Assembly (NCBI RefSeq): GCF_020184175.1 | Contig: NC_065530.1 | Location: forward strand, 61,481,260-61,545,259 | Direction of reading: 5' to 3' | DNA length: 64,000 nucleotides | Source of the DNA: Aphis gossypii | Taxonomy: Eukaryota > Arthropoda > Insecta > Hemiptera > Aphididae | Shown: positions 48,651 through 61,110 of the stretch, piece after piece | Position numbering within the stretch: position 1 is the stretch's first letter | Layout of the letters: each line of letters opens with the position of its first letter | The notes under the pieces: generated by a model | The model's database searches: none | Told to the model about the DNA's origin: nothing | What the model saw: the letters and a program-made list of their open reading frames with translations, nothing else | Position numbers and translations under genes: made by a program

Positions 48651-49440
48651 ATTATTATAATTATTTTGGTAAATGTGAATAATATGATTTAGTACGCCAT
48701 ATTGCTGTACACAGTACACGATGTGAAACATCTGCTTATATAGCGCTACCGAGATTCGAAGGTTAAGTAATCAATAAGAGAAAACCTTATTAAGGATTAT
48801 TATTGGTATTATTATGTATTATTATTAATCAAATCTAAGGAAAAAAAATCCATTTTTGTAGGGATGATTACTTGAAATAATAGAATAATATCAATTTATA
48901 TGCATATCAATATATTTAATATTTCACTTAACTAATAAAAAAAAAAATATGTATGTATTTATACATATATATCGGTTACTGAAACGATAAGTTTCAAATC
49001 ATATTATGGTATATTTATCGCTGACTCGAATAATATGATGAAATAAAATAATATAAATACTAAAGTAACTTAATAAGTTAATTAAAAAAAATAGTATTAA
49101 ACATTTAAATATTGTATAAAATACCTAGAAACAGATTATATTTATGACCATTATTCCGATGAAAATAATTATGGTGAAGATGGAAACAGAACTTTTTCAC
49201 TTCCTCCCAAAACTATAATACAAAAATATAAGAAATCATGCATATGTACTTGATGAATCTAATTTAAGATTATTGGAAAATATTAAAGATATAAGTAAAA
49301 AAAATTTCTTCATTTCATCTAAACAAGTGATTCTATTAATGGTTACCAAACTTTATTTAATTAAACTCACAGTCAGAAAGATTATTTAATCCTACATTTT
49401 TTTATAAATAATTATTCCAGATTTTTAGAAGTCACAATAG
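48651..49440. other. AT-rich noncoding
   Basis: No feature seen. Confidence 0.5.
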
Positions 49441-49446
49441 GTACCC

Positions 49447-49480
49447 TATAAAAGCGCGATGCTCCAGAGCGGATCCAAAA
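49447..49480 (+). promoter_or_regulatory. Candidate TATA-box promoter
   Basis: TATAAAAG at 49447-49454 is a consensus TATA box followed directly by CpG-containing sequence. It lies about 640 bp upstream of the ATG at 50094 on the same strand, with a GC-richer leader between. No clear initiator is visible. Confidence 0.25.
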
Positions 49481-50093
49481 GTACGAGCACTATGCGATTG
49501 CACTTTTTGCACACCCCTCATGCGTTTAAAGACAAAACCACCTCACAACACCACTACAACCCGTCGCAGACGCCCATCGTCTTCTCCGAGACACCTTATA
49601 CCTTATAAAACGTAGTGTTTTTTATGTGAGCGTGTATCTGTACTACATCTTTTCGACGTCTAAAAAAATATTGTATTTGTAATTCGATAGTTTATGGGGG
49701 GGAGGGGGAGAAACAGCAATACCACACATAGCGTAGTACATTATACTACGCTCTAATAATAATAGTAATAATATTATATTATCATATTATACTGCTGCAG
49801 TAACCTCACCTCGAATCGATGTACACGAAGACTGAGAAGCATCGTCGTGTATCGTGGGCGAAGGGGTTTTGTGATTGAAACACGAATCCATCGTGTGCCC
49901 CGCGTGCCACCTGACATGACATACGAAAATCGTGTCACCTATTTAATTTCAGTATCGTATTTTTTCTATTTTCGCTAATGAAATATTATTTCGTTCCCTT
50001 TAAATTAATCGCAAGATGTTATAACTACACCATACCTATAATTATTTTATTTTATATAAAACGCGGCCATCGCATCAAATATAGCACCTTAAT

Positions 50094-50124
50094 ATGGGGT
50101 GTGTTTGTGTCAGTCCAGCAACAG
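50094..50124 (+). CDS. Candidate first coding exon with myristoylation/palmitoylation-type N-terminus
   Basis: An ATG with A at -3 and G at +4 encodes MGCVCVSPAT plus one base, then meets CAG|GTAAAA (donor at 50125). Met-Gly-Cys with a second Cys at position 5 is the pattern of N-terminally myristoylated and palmitoylated membrane-anchored signalling proteins. Such proteins often have a very short first coding exon. Unspliced, the frame ends after 22 codons. A TATA box and GC-richer leader lie upstream. The downstream exon would be outside or hidden in this window. The motif is short, so chance cannot be excluded. Confidence 0.28.
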
Positions 50125-50187
50125 GTAAAATAATACATTACATACCGGTTATATTATAATAATTATACATATTTTCACATGATATTA

Positions 50188-50823
50188 TATATAGGGTGGT
50201 TTATCAAGAAATTAGATTATTTATTCCCATTTTTTACTCAAACAATTAATTTATTCAAATCCTGATTTTTTTGAATTATATCAAATGATATTTTTTCCGA
50301 ATTTTTAATGTCTAAGAATCAAAATTCGAACAAGCAGTTTCATAATTATTATAATAATAATAATAATAATATTTAAAAATGATTTAAAAAAAATATAAAA
50401 CAGAATCTAGTGTTTATCATGCAATATATTATACTAATATTATATTTTTACAAATTATAAATTTCGATAGATTAATTAATATTAATTACAAACATTTTTA
50501 AATTAAATCATCATAATTATATAATAAATAGCTTCGCATGTCTTCAATCAATTGAAATAGATATTATACTATTATTATCATTAGAATACAAAAATAAATA
50601 ACTAAAGAAAATTTGAATGAGTCAATATTTTCGGAAAAATGATCTGCTAAAAAAAATATAGTAGGAAGGGAGGTTCTCATTTGAAAAACTGAAGTTTGTA
50701 TTTCTACAGAACGCTTCTCCTAATGGTAAAAAATCTCACGAATTTGAAAATATATAGTCTTTAAAATTAGTAACTGCATTATTGTAGAAAAAAAAGAATG
50801 CTTAGTGAAACATTCTATATATA
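50188..50823. mobile_element. Probable old DNA transposon with decayed terminal repeats
   Basis: The left end ATATATAGGGTGGTTTATCA and the inverted right end ATATATAGAATGTTTCACTA agree at 15 of 20 positions, mostly differing by transitions. TA-rich flanks obscure the target site. The interior has no transposase frame. The terminus resembles the GGGTGATC-ended family at 25832 but is not clearly the same. Confidence 0.35.
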
Positions 50824-50829
50824 TATATT

Positions 50830-53080
50830 ATATATAGTCATCGGTTTTTCGGATTTCATCATTTTTAAAAATATTTACTCCACACAGATTATTCCGTCTG
50901 GCGTTAATATATTATTATTATACAATATCCTCTTTAAGGCCATTAATTTGAAATATTTAAATGGATTTCACAAACTAATTCATTTCGTGGTGTTTATTTA
51001 CTCTCGACGGAAACCCAATTACAATATTGTTGTATACCTATAATATGTGTATATATATTTAACACATAACTTATAATATAGTATTCGTTCAAAACGAATT
51101 ACGGTTTAATTCACTCCATCCAAAATACCTACATAATAATGTACAAAGGATCAAGTCACAACTCACAACCCTATTTGAAATGTTATTTGTTGGCATTGAA
51201 TTTATGTATATTCCCAAATGTGTATAATAAGATTTTAAGAGAATAATTTTATACCTACTATTATTTCGACCACCAAACAGAATAATATATTATACAACGT
51301 AAAACACTCGAAGCAAAATAAACCCTTTAAAAACAGGTTTCTGCTTTATTAATGTTGACAAAGAAAAATTACGTCTAACATTATTTAATGGTTTTGGTTA
51401 ATAACAAAATATATCACACAATTAATTTATTATCAGTTTATTTTTGTTTTAGAAATTGAGCTATGAATGTTATACTATTATGTTGTGGTCGTCGATCAGT
51501 ATTTATTGTATAAAGCGTGTCTCCTATTATAATGATACTCATCGTTTATTTTTAGTTGTATGTATGTATTATGCATTTTGATTAACACAGCGTACTTAAG
51601 TCTCTAATTTTGTACTATCATGTTGCAAAATTCAAAGTTCAAACTTTGATCATCGCGTATTCAAACCCTGGTAAGCATCACGAATTTTTAATTAAAATAT
51701 GATATTAAACGAAATTTATAGAGGTTAAATTTAATTAATTAAAACGTTGTGTATTTAACACAATTACGAAAATAGAGAAAATACATTTTCGTTTACAACA
51801 AAAATACATATTAATACAATATAGTGTTAATATTCTATTAATTCTGAAGGTATAGGTGCACTATTCCATACTACATGATTTCTTTGTGTATGCTAATTGT
51901 ACGGATGATGATTCATTGCATGGTTTAACTTAATGGATAAAATATTTTTTTTAGCACTATCACTGCTCACAATGGTCGTGGAAGTTTGTCTTGTTCTTGT
52001 TAAAAGTCCGTGTAGGTAAATAGCGCTGTGCCGTAAAAACGGAAAATAGTAATCTCTAAAATAATCGCAGAGGATGCAGCACATTTTACAGTAGTTTTAT
52101 CATCCAAATGAATATGAAAGTGATGTTATAATGAAAGACATCTGTGAGAAAGAATGCAAGCTGTGTAAAAGCTATATATATTATATACGTTCTCCGTTTC
52201 AAATATTATGAATGGTGAAACATTTCTCTCGTCAGTTCATAATGGACTTTATAAGAATAATACATTCATAATTAAACTTTATACTTTTATTTTTATTGAA
52301 GATGAAAAAAAACCCAACTAAAATAAACGTTGAATTATGTTTATAAAATATCAGTTTTTCAAAGAAAGAGAAGAAAAAAGTTGAAATGTCGATCTTTCGA
52401 AAAAGCGATAACACTGTACTCATAATGATTGGTATAAATGTATAATAATATAATAAATAATATTTTAAAATATACGAGTAAAACAGTTATTTTTCGTCTC
52501 TGTAAAATAAAAAAAAAAAAGAGTATAAAATTTCCATAGATTACATTATTGTTACCACGATACGCAATGGTGGCGTAGGTGGTATATTGTTGTATATACA
52601 GTAAGTTTATCAGTGCGTATCAATAATTGTTTATTCAAAAATATAATTATGAATACAAGTTTTAAGGGCTTCGCGTTTATGTAAACTTGGTTAAACCATA
52701 TGGTAGCCGATGCTTACACATGAATAAATATTATTAACTCGCGTGCCCGTATAATATTGTAATTTATGAGGTAAAGGTTACCTATCTGTTTGTTTAAAAA
52801 TATAGCAACAATATGAAAAAAAATATATTTATTTTTACGTACATACTATTATTATTATATATTATGGTCGATAAACAGTTGTTAACCTTCGTTTATACTT
52901 TACAAATTTTATTAGTATCGTCCTCATATCGTAATAATAAAATTTAATATTAAACATTAGGGGTAGTTATATAAATCAATTCATTTACGCTTAAAAAACC
53001 ATTTGCAAAATTTAATTTAATTTGAAAATTTGAAAAAAATCAAATCCGGCTGGTCGTTGCTCTCTCGCTATAATAGAATG
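50830..53080. other. AT-rich noncoding
   Basis: Frames at 50798-51043 (+), 51893-52084 (-) and 52232-52423 (-) are AT-driven. Nothing else recognised. Confidence 0.5.
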
Positions 53081-53270
53081 ATAGTACGCATGGGCGCCCA
53101 TTGGGAGGGGCAAGATAGGGCACTTGCCCCCCACCCCCCCCCCGGACAAAAAATATTAAAAACTTGTAACTCAATAAATAGTACCATAATAAAATTATTA
53201 TCTTTACATTTGAAAATTGTTTATTTTGACCCACCCTAAAATTTTACTTAAGGGCACCCATGATAGTACG
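53081..53270. mobile_element. Short non-autonomous hAT-type element with target duplication
   Basis: The element is 53089-53262 (174 bp). Its ends are CATGGGCGCCC and, inverted, CATGGGTGCCC (10 of 11 identical). The 8-bp direct repeat ATAGTACG flanks it exactly at 53081-53088 and 53263-53270. A C/G-rich block at 53120-53145 lies near the left end. Frames on both strands inside it are by-products. An 8-bp duplication places it with hAT-like elements, although its CATGGG ends differ from the CAG-type ends of the other two copies here. Confidence 0.85.
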
Positions 53271-53600
53271 GCGTCATATAAAAACAAATTGGCACATATA
53301 TATTTTAATATTCCACGACCAGGCAAATTAAATTCACCAAAATGTCCACAAGTGCCTATTGATGTCACTCCATTCTATTCCAACATAATGGGATCTTTTC
53401 TCCTCGATAAAGGTTAATTCGGAAAAAAACAAAACCTATTCTCGACTGCTTTCGATATAATTTTCTCTATGAAATATTATTTATGTGTTTTCGTTAAACA
53501 TATACACAGTCTAACATTGTTCCGTTCTTTATGGTACAATGTTGATAAAAATATGATAGTGAGGTGTTATACGAGTAAGATACTGAACGACACGAGTCTG
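53271..53600. other. AT-rich noncoding
   Basis: A 66-codon frame (53217-53417) begins inside the transposon, so it is unlikely to be a gene. Confidence 0.45.
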
Positions 53601-54620
53601 TATAATAATTTATTGTCTAGATTTACGTCTGGCGTGTCGACTGTCCCGAAAAGTACGCGCGCACGACTCTAAAACCCCATCGTTCATATATTGACCGTAA
53701 AATATATATCTCTGGCTTAATGCGATGTGGCGTAGTGGCTATAATAGTATAATATAAATGCGACCTACTCGTAATATATGTGTGCATTGTATGTCCTGAA
53801 AAACGAATCAACTGCAGTGTTGTGTAATATATATATATAATATAGGTAATAACAGGTAGGCATAATAGACGTATGTATTATGGCGTTCTATCGGCGACGG
53901 ATGTATAGGTACAGAGGCCCATATATATATATACGTCAGGTGCTAAACAGACAATGATCGGTTATTGAGAAATGAGAAAAAAATGTTTAATATTTATGTA
54001 AAAAGCCTCGGGCCGGGGAACGTATTTTTATTACACGAGCCAAAACGTTTTTTTTCTTCCAAACAAATCATGTGTGTGTGTGCGCGTGTGTGTGTTGTAG
54101 AGAAACGTGGAAAAATGAACCCACTTAAGTCTAAACGGGCCTGAAGGCACATAGAGGTACCTATAATAATATTTTTGCCATACATTTATTTCATTTTTTT
54201 TTCTCCCCATTCCAAACCCGTCCTCTACACCCCTGAGTTATGAGGGTTGTGAACGCGATGCAGCTGGTATGTGACCACGGTCGATCGCGAGTGTGTCTGT
54301 GTGTGTGTGTACGTATAATCCGCGTAGGTATGTAATACGTGTGTGCGCGCGCGTTGAAGTAGACACAGGCAAATGGCGCATCGTTGAGCCATTACGGAAA
54401 TTACGTTTCTTCTGCGTCCGGGTAATTTTTTTCCACCCCATACGTTTGCATCGCGTACAATGGGTATATATGCTCATGGCGTATTGTCGATTTAAAAAGC
54501 GTGCGCTTCGGTGTTTTAAAATGACTTAGTCGGCTATGTTAGCGGGGGCGATAGCAACACCCGCGAGTAGATCAATTTCTTGCGACAAATACTACGCATA
54601 CAAACTTGTTTAGTGTAATA
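53601..54620. other. GC-richer island with GT microsatellites
   Basis: (GT)n tracts lie at about 54071-54095 and 54291-54311. Frames on both strands (for example 54477-54238 -, 54293-54529 +) are shaped by these repeats (Thr-His or Val-Cys runs) and are not called. Confidence 0.35.
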
Positions 54621-55950
54621 TGTAGATATGTGCATAGTCCCTGGACCCTTGTCATCGATATTTTGATTTGGGTCATGTGAGTGACAATTCCGTATAGTAT
54701 ATAATATTATTTACTAAAGGACCAAAATAATGTATACTAGCGATGTCCACAGTCCGTGTCAATGTCATATTACTAGGAGTATATTCGAGTTATATAATCT
54801 CGTAAAGTCAAAAATCACACGCTCGCGATATATGACTCACTTGGAACTATATTTTTTTCCGGTACTATAGTAACAATAGCTGTGTTAGACGTCTTGTAAA
54901 CAAATAATCTTATTATAATACAGCATGATGTATATTACACGTCACACAAAAACTTAAAGACATATCTTCCACCAATCAATACGATTTAATGCATCGTTAA
55001 ATATATAATAAATAATTAATATTATTATTATATAATTATTTTAGTATCGAGCATTTAATGAAACATTTTTTAGGTCATTAAAATCCTAGCCCTACTAATA
55101 TTAGTTAATTAATTATTGTTATTAAAATAATATTTAAAGATTTATCATGTTAAAATAAATATACAATCATAATAATATATTTACACAAAGCATACAATTA
55201 TTATCGATTCATTTTAATGGCTTACTAAATCTGACATAATTATTAACTACCTATATAATATGTTATAGAAGAATTTTTTATATTTATTATAAGATGAAAA
55301 ATATATATGTCCTGTATCTTAAATAACATTTTAAAATATGCATTTAGAGAGAAGTTTATCCGTTTAATTTCTGAGAATCATAATACTAAAATATGCCATT
55401 GTGAATTATTGGATATAAATTATATAAATTTACACTAAAGTTTAGGTATAAGTACATTGTAATATTATATACGCTCATACTTAAGTGCACTTCCATGAAG
55501 TGCACGTTTGTCGAGATTTTTCGTCGTCGCGTTGTTATTTATCATCGAAATGTTGATTTTAGTCATTAAATAATCTTGTTTGAATTCCCTATATAACGAT
55601 ATTTGATTCATTTAAGTCGGTCTAGTGAGTAAAAATATATTGCATCCCCAACGATACTCGTGATCACAACGAAATGAAAATTGCGATGAATTTATGCTTT
55701 GTAGTTCGATCACATATATTCTGCTCTAGTGAAATTTATTTACGCGTCGACAATTCATAACGATGGATTTGTTTTCCTTTTGGTAAAACGGTGAATAGTA
55801 TATAATATATAACATTATATTGCATCGACAAATATAACAAACCAAATTTCAAAATCCGTTCATGTTTGTAGCGTTTGAATATTTATCATCAAAGAGGAAT
55901 TTTATCACAAAATATGATGGAAAAAATGATATTTTTATTTACTGAAACGA
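54621..55950. other. AT-rich noncoding
   Basis: No feature recognised. Confidence 0.55.
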
Positions 55951-55954
55951 ATTA

Positions 55955-56272
55955 TTGTGTTCGCGAAAAAATCGAATCGGCCAAGCGTGCCGGGGCGTAA
56001 GACACGCACTAAGAGGCACTATTAATATACTTCATTATTATTATTATTATTTCTGGAATAATGACTGTTTTAAAAATGACGTGTCTGACACTTCGACGGT
56101 TCGCAAAAATTATTCACTAGGTATAGCATTAATTTCGAATTTTAACATTATGTTTTCTGCTGCGATCGTGAGGAATTGGTCGTGTACCGTTCGTGTACTT
56201 ACCTATTATTTTAAAACGATAAATACCCAGCTCGAACCACAAACATGTGCACGTACATCCTACGCGAAATAG
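55955..56272 (+). other. 105-codon open frame, unassigned
   Basis: Starts at TTG with no upstream ATG. It begins with an Arg/Cys-rich segment, then a Tyr run from a TAT/ATT repeat, then about 70 codons of balanced composition ending TAG directly before a GTAAAC. An internal ATG at about residue 66 exists. It could be an exon, but no acceptor or domain supports this. Confidence 0.2.
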
Positions 56273-56950
56273 GTAAACCGATTATTTTAAATACACGTTG
56301 TTTATTGATTTATATCTGAACGAAGCAACATATTTCCTACCGAATTTACAATATTATTATAGGACGATAAATTGGACGTATAATATGTTCTCAATAATAA
56401 TTATACACGTAAACAAATACGTAGGTGAGGAGTATACATTGCTACAGTAACAAAATGCACAAGAAGTTGTCTCCTACGTGTTCGGCTTTACTGTATGGCA
56501 ATCAGCCACATGCGGTAATATGGAGACGCTGTAAAATAAGTGGGGGGAATCAACTATATAGCTAAAAAAAATGAAATGTATAAGTACACAAATTAAAAAT
56601 AAATAATATCATATTGATATCTTAGTATATAACTATTTTGTCGATAACACAAGCGTACAATATTTTGGTTTTCATCCCGACGGTTATAACGAGATTCTTG
56701 ACTATTATAACTTTTAACACAACGAACTTATTTTAATTTAATTTTACTATTTGAAGTTTATTTTTTCATTAGCATTTCCACCTTTGTAGGTAGGTACCTA
56801 TAGTGTTTATAAATTAAATCTATTTTATTATGTATGTATTCTGTGGAAAGATAATCAAAGTTCGTTCGGTTTCGGCAAAAACTTTTAACATTTCATTCCA
56901 GTGAACCGCGTCGCAATTTCCTATTAACCAAACCGCAATTATTCCAATAA
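56273..56950. other. AT-rich noncoding
   Basis: No feature recognised. Confidence 0.5.
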
Positions 56951-56951
56951 T

Positions 56952-57137
56952 ATGACGACGATTGTCGAAACGCCGTCTCGAATCTCTCGATCAGCTGCTA
57001 TTCTCAAGGGTATCTTATATTTCAGAATCGTCTCAAATTGCACTTTCAGAACCGATGAAACTTTTCTTCTAATTGTTTTCATTGTACGTGCGACCCATTT
57101 GAAACGAACCACCACTGCAGCACTCCGATGTATCTAA
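56952..57137 (+). CDS. Hypothetical small ORF or first exon
   Basis: A 61-codon ATG frame. The N-terminus is Thr/Ser/Arg-rich, the middle hydrophobic (about residues 38-47), and the C-terminus basic. An AAG|GGTATC-type donor near residue 20 could end a first exon there. No domain or homology is recognised. It stands at the edge of a GC-richer interval that continues to about 57850. Confidence 0.18.
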   Translation: MTTIVETPSRISRSAAILKGILYFRIVSNCTFRTDETFLLIVFIVRATHLKRTTTAALRCI

Positions 57138-57139
57138 TA

Positions 57140-57870
57140 ATAATGCCTACACTTTTATCGATTTGAAAATTGATTAGTTATTATTATTATTATTATTATT
57201 GGTGTTTAAACACAAGTATCTGAGAACATAGGAATATAAATGATTAGATGACAAAAACCATAATATTATAACGTACACGTGACACAACACTGAAATTTAG
57301 TGTCGTTTAATGACATGACCGTTGTTGTGAGCGTATCGAATGCGATAACCAAAATATTATATCGACTTGACCAGCCAGCAGCTGTTCGGATCGTTTTCGA
57401 GTCATTTATTTTTCCGATTCACCGGTCGCACGCGCGTGTGTTCCTCCTCGTATAATAATATGTATATAGGAGCGCGCAAAAAGAAAAAAAGTTTTAATAA
57501 ATAAAATAAAAAAATAAAAATCACAAGCCCACGCACGCCAGACTGCAGGCTGTAGCGCGTATATTATGTACACGTTCCACTATAAAATGTATAGGTGCAC
57601 ACGCGAGTATTGTAGAAGGAGGTCCGGTGCACACGGGATCCGAACCAGCATACCATTAAACTCTTGATCTTGATCTTGCATACGAAATGACTCCGACAAT
57701 AATATTACCATTGTCCATTAGCCCCCTTACAATTATTCGAATTCCTGCTGCAGCACTGACCGCCGCCGTGGCATTATTACCGATGCGCAAATAATAATAA
57801 TAATAAAAAAAAAAATGTATATAAGCCGCAATTTATTGTCCAATCGAAAATGTGTACGGTAGCCGCGATC
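57140..57870. other. GC-richer noncoding island
   Basis: An (ATT)n microsatellite at 57179-57200, a CTTGAT-type tandem at about 57662-57677, an E-box CAGCTG near 57379, and CpG-rich patches at 57420-57620. Possibly regulatory; no frame of note. Confidence 0.3.
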
Positions 57871-58252
57871 GTAAATTCTAGAATGCAAATAATAATTGTA
57901 TTAAACGCAAATACCAGACATATTTTTTATTCTTATTAAGAAAACGCATTTAAATAAATTCATCGAACGCATATTATAATAAAATCCGCAATGTATTTAT
58001 ACATAAATATTTAATTTTTGAACATAATATATTAATGATATCACGACTCGTCTTTCTGAATATTATGACGATAAAATTAAAATTTATTCAATCAATAAAT
58101 ACAATATTTTAAAAAATATAGAAAAATAATTGTTAAAAACTAAACCTGACCTAACCTAATGAGAGAAAATATATTGTGTATTATAATAATTACTCATGGG
58201 TAAGACAATCATAATAAAAACAATGCAGAAACAGTATAACCTACTTGATGTA

Positions 58253-58381
58253 CCATTAATCAGAGTAGTGCAACATTTTTTATAAATAACTATTAGAATA
58301 AAAAATTATTCGAATGAAATATTATCTAAATAATCATCTAGATAAAATTTCATTCGAACAACGTCCAACTCTGCCATTAAT
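58253..58381. mobile_element. Short non-autonomous hAT-type element with target duplication
   Basis: The element is 58261-58373 (113 bp), with CAGAGT...ACTCTG ends and a perfect 8-bp flanking repeat CCATTAAT at 58253-58260 and 58374-58381. Internally, TTATTCGAATGAAATATTATC and its inverted partner match at about 21 of 23 positions, so much of the element folds back. The outermost 6 bp of the termini match; bases 7-18 have diverged on one side. Confidence 0.85.
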
Positions 58382-60355
58382 TATCTTACTTCACTAAACT
58401 TGGCAAAATATTTGTTTATTCAATTTAAAATTAATGACAAGTGTTCAAAAAAACCATTATGACGAGCACAGTCATCATTTCTTCAAAAGTTTAATTCTGG
58501 TAGTTGTTCATCGTATTTTGAAAGCTATATTTAAAAATAAATCGAAAAAATCTCTTTTTCAGATTATAGCAACCAATTACACTCGACTTCCAGTTAGTAG
58601 ACAAGATCACTTGAAACTTTTTGATCAATCATCTTTCTACCTAAAACTCAATTTACAGAAAAAAAAAACCCTAAACCAAAATATTATTTACTTAAAAGGC
58701 CAAAGATATAAAAAAAAAAATCATGATCTTGTATAACCTTGATAATGAGTTTAATATTTCATTTTATCATCATCACTTATTTAAAATTTTAAAATAACTC
58801 CACACGTCAAAAAATTGTGTTAAAGTGGACACAGCAAGACGAGTTTATCTGTCTTTTTGGCTGTTTTAAAAATATTTTTTTTGAATGGTAGGTTAGTTTT
58901 GAACGTTTGGATAACTTAATCTGTTATGCGTATACATATACCCAAGTGGTATGTTATATAAATAGGCGTTTAAAAACTTTAAAGTAAAATTAAATACTAA
59001 ACTTCACCAAACACACATACAATTATAATACCTACCTACTATATTTTCACCTACATAAAATATTATTTATTACCTACTGTAAAGTTTAACAGTTGGAATT
59101 AAAGTCCGAATTACCTTAAAGGTTGTAATATGTTGTTTGAACGGTTTAAGTAATCACGACCCGTATACGTTTATTCGAACGTCGTTTTGCTTATCAACTC
59201 TTGCGATATCCTGATCGTTTTCCGTGGACCACGCGTGACTCGACATGTCCGACATGATATTCTTGAACTGCATGTGAATCTGATCATCGTACAAACGTTG
59301 ATGTATCGTACAAACCGTTTGGACGTTGAATGAGTTACGGTCGCGAGTAAGAGAGTCGTACCATACACTGCATATAGATATAATTTTGTGGAGTTGTGTT
59401 CACAAATAAATCTTTAACGCGTACGTCGGCCAACAACTATAATAACGATAATGTTAAGTTCAGCGTGCCGCGTTATTGGACAGAGACACTGATTGATTTA
59501 GGTCGCAAAGGCTGAGGAGGTTGTGGTTTTACCCCGGAGTCTACTATTATTCCGTATATATATACAATACATACATACTATAGTATACCACGGTTGTTGG
59601 ATAATTAGTTTCTGTCCGAACGCTATTCGGAGACTATATTATATATTATATACTTATGTAAACAATTTTGAACTTTACTGTATCATATTAAATGCGCGTA
59701 TATACACAGACACGCAGGCACAGACACACGCACATATACTCATATTTCGTAAACTAAATATCGGAACTAATTCCACGCGTTATATGACTATTGACTATAT
59801 TATATTATTATAATGTAGCATTATCCATTTCGATGTTAATTGGCCACACTTGTCGTACCGACTGTAGTATGACCATACGACCGATTTTTGTCATTGACCA
59901 TAGACTTTTTGTTATAACTTATAACTATACAGCACCCTTTATATACGATATTATTATGCTGAGAATTATTTATCTTCAAACAAATACACTTTTTTAATAA
60001 TAATTATACGCTCTAACGTGAATCTCGGCGTTTCAATTATTATTGTCAACAAACACGAACTAAAACCGAGCGAAACGCAAACGTTCATATTATATAGCAA
60101 TATCGATACTCAGAGCAAAGACTTATTAAAAAAATAATAATAATAATAATCTGGATATTGGTTAAGTACCAATACAATATTTAATCATATTAAAAACTTG
60201 TGCATCACGAAAACGAAATAATAGGATCTAAATCATTCGATCGAGATCACGTTTTTAAGCTCATGTATACACTAATGGCAACACACACACACAATCCACG
60301 TATCCAAACATAACACGTCTAGTTGTGAGCGTTTTTTTTCTTTACATATATGTAA
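58382..60355. other. AT-rich noncoding with chance frames
   Basis: The 100-codon frame at 58434-58736 is Lys/Asn/Phe/Leu-rich with A-run lysines and starts just downstream of the transposon; not called. Frames at 59171-59368 (-) and 59523-59997 (+) have no recognisable feature. GC-richer patches at 59150-59350. Confidence 0.45.
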
Positions 60356-60359
60356 CGAA

Positions 60360-61110
60360 CTGTATAATATAATATCAGCCACCCGTAGCGCTGCGGTTCC
60401 GGGTGGCGCGGAGCTGGTCCTCTAAGTCAAGTCGACCCGGTCTCGGGAATTATATATGTTATATACCTACACAATATTGTACACTCCAAGCTCACGGCCG
60501 CACAACGGCGTGGCGGCAGTTCTTTGGGGGAGGGCCGGCGAGGCGTCGATTATTATTACTATTTTTTATTTTTATTTTTTACCTTTCTTAATTGGCTACC
60601 ATTGTTTCGCGGTGCTAAATAAATATTTTCCAAGATCGGTATCTCCTGGGCCGCCACCGCCGTGGCGTGGTCCGGTCGTACGATACGGACCGGGTGCGAA
60701 AAAAAACGACGACGGCACAGAAAAAACACGTTTGCGTGCGTGGGGGGTCTTCGGTCGTCCGGTGGTTATCTCAGCTTTCATATAAATATATATATATATA
60801 TATACGCAACATGCCCGTGCCGGAGATAAGACCCGGGGGAGCACGCCCATTGAGCTCTCCCCCGCGGTCCGGCTTATACATCACTATGCATTCATCCGGC
60901 GCCGTGCCCGGAGAACGTTTTAAATCACGTTGTCGGGCGTTACGCATACAAACGGACGGACGGGTCTCAGTGGATAGGTTTGATGGGTGGAGGGTTTTGG
61001 AAGGAGGGAAGGAGGTGGTGTTGGCCAAACGCGTTTTTTTTCTCGGCGTCTTATCGGTTCGGAGGATCACGGCTTCTGTCGCGATCCCCCGGCGGCACAC
61101 ATGAGACCAG
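60360..61110. other. Strong CpG-rich island
   Basis: The most GC-rich interval of the window. An (AT)n tract at about 60787-60804 sits inside it. Long frames overlap on both strands (up to 145 codons, plus strand, 60667-61104), as expected in GC-rich DNA, so length alone is not evidence. The composition suits a promoter and first exon. Confidence 0.35.
60811..61104 (+). CDS. Hypothetical 97-residue ORF in the CpG island
   Basis: The ATG at 60811, directly after the (AT)n tract, opens 97 codons with Pro, Gly, Arg and Ser in the first half and a Val/Leu/Phe-containing second half. There is no domain or signal peptide. A splice donor could fall within the GGTGGTG region near 61013-61020. Opposite-strand frames overlap it, and GC-rich sequence readily yields such ORFs, so this remains a weak call. 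Confidence 0.18.
   Translation: MPVPEIRPGGARPLSSPPRSGLYITMHSSGAVPGERFKSRCRALRIQTDGRVSVDRFDGWRVLEGGKEVVLAKRVFFLGVLSVRRITASVAIPRRHT

Noticed and set aside
49730..49752. 9-bp inverted repeat AGCGTAGTA...TACTACGCT
   Set aside because: Too short and isolated to interpret; AT-rich DNA yields many similar ones.
58434..58736. 100-codon frame
   Set aside because: Lys/Asn/Phe-dominated, with lysine runs from poly-A. Composition is that of AT-rich noncoding DNA.
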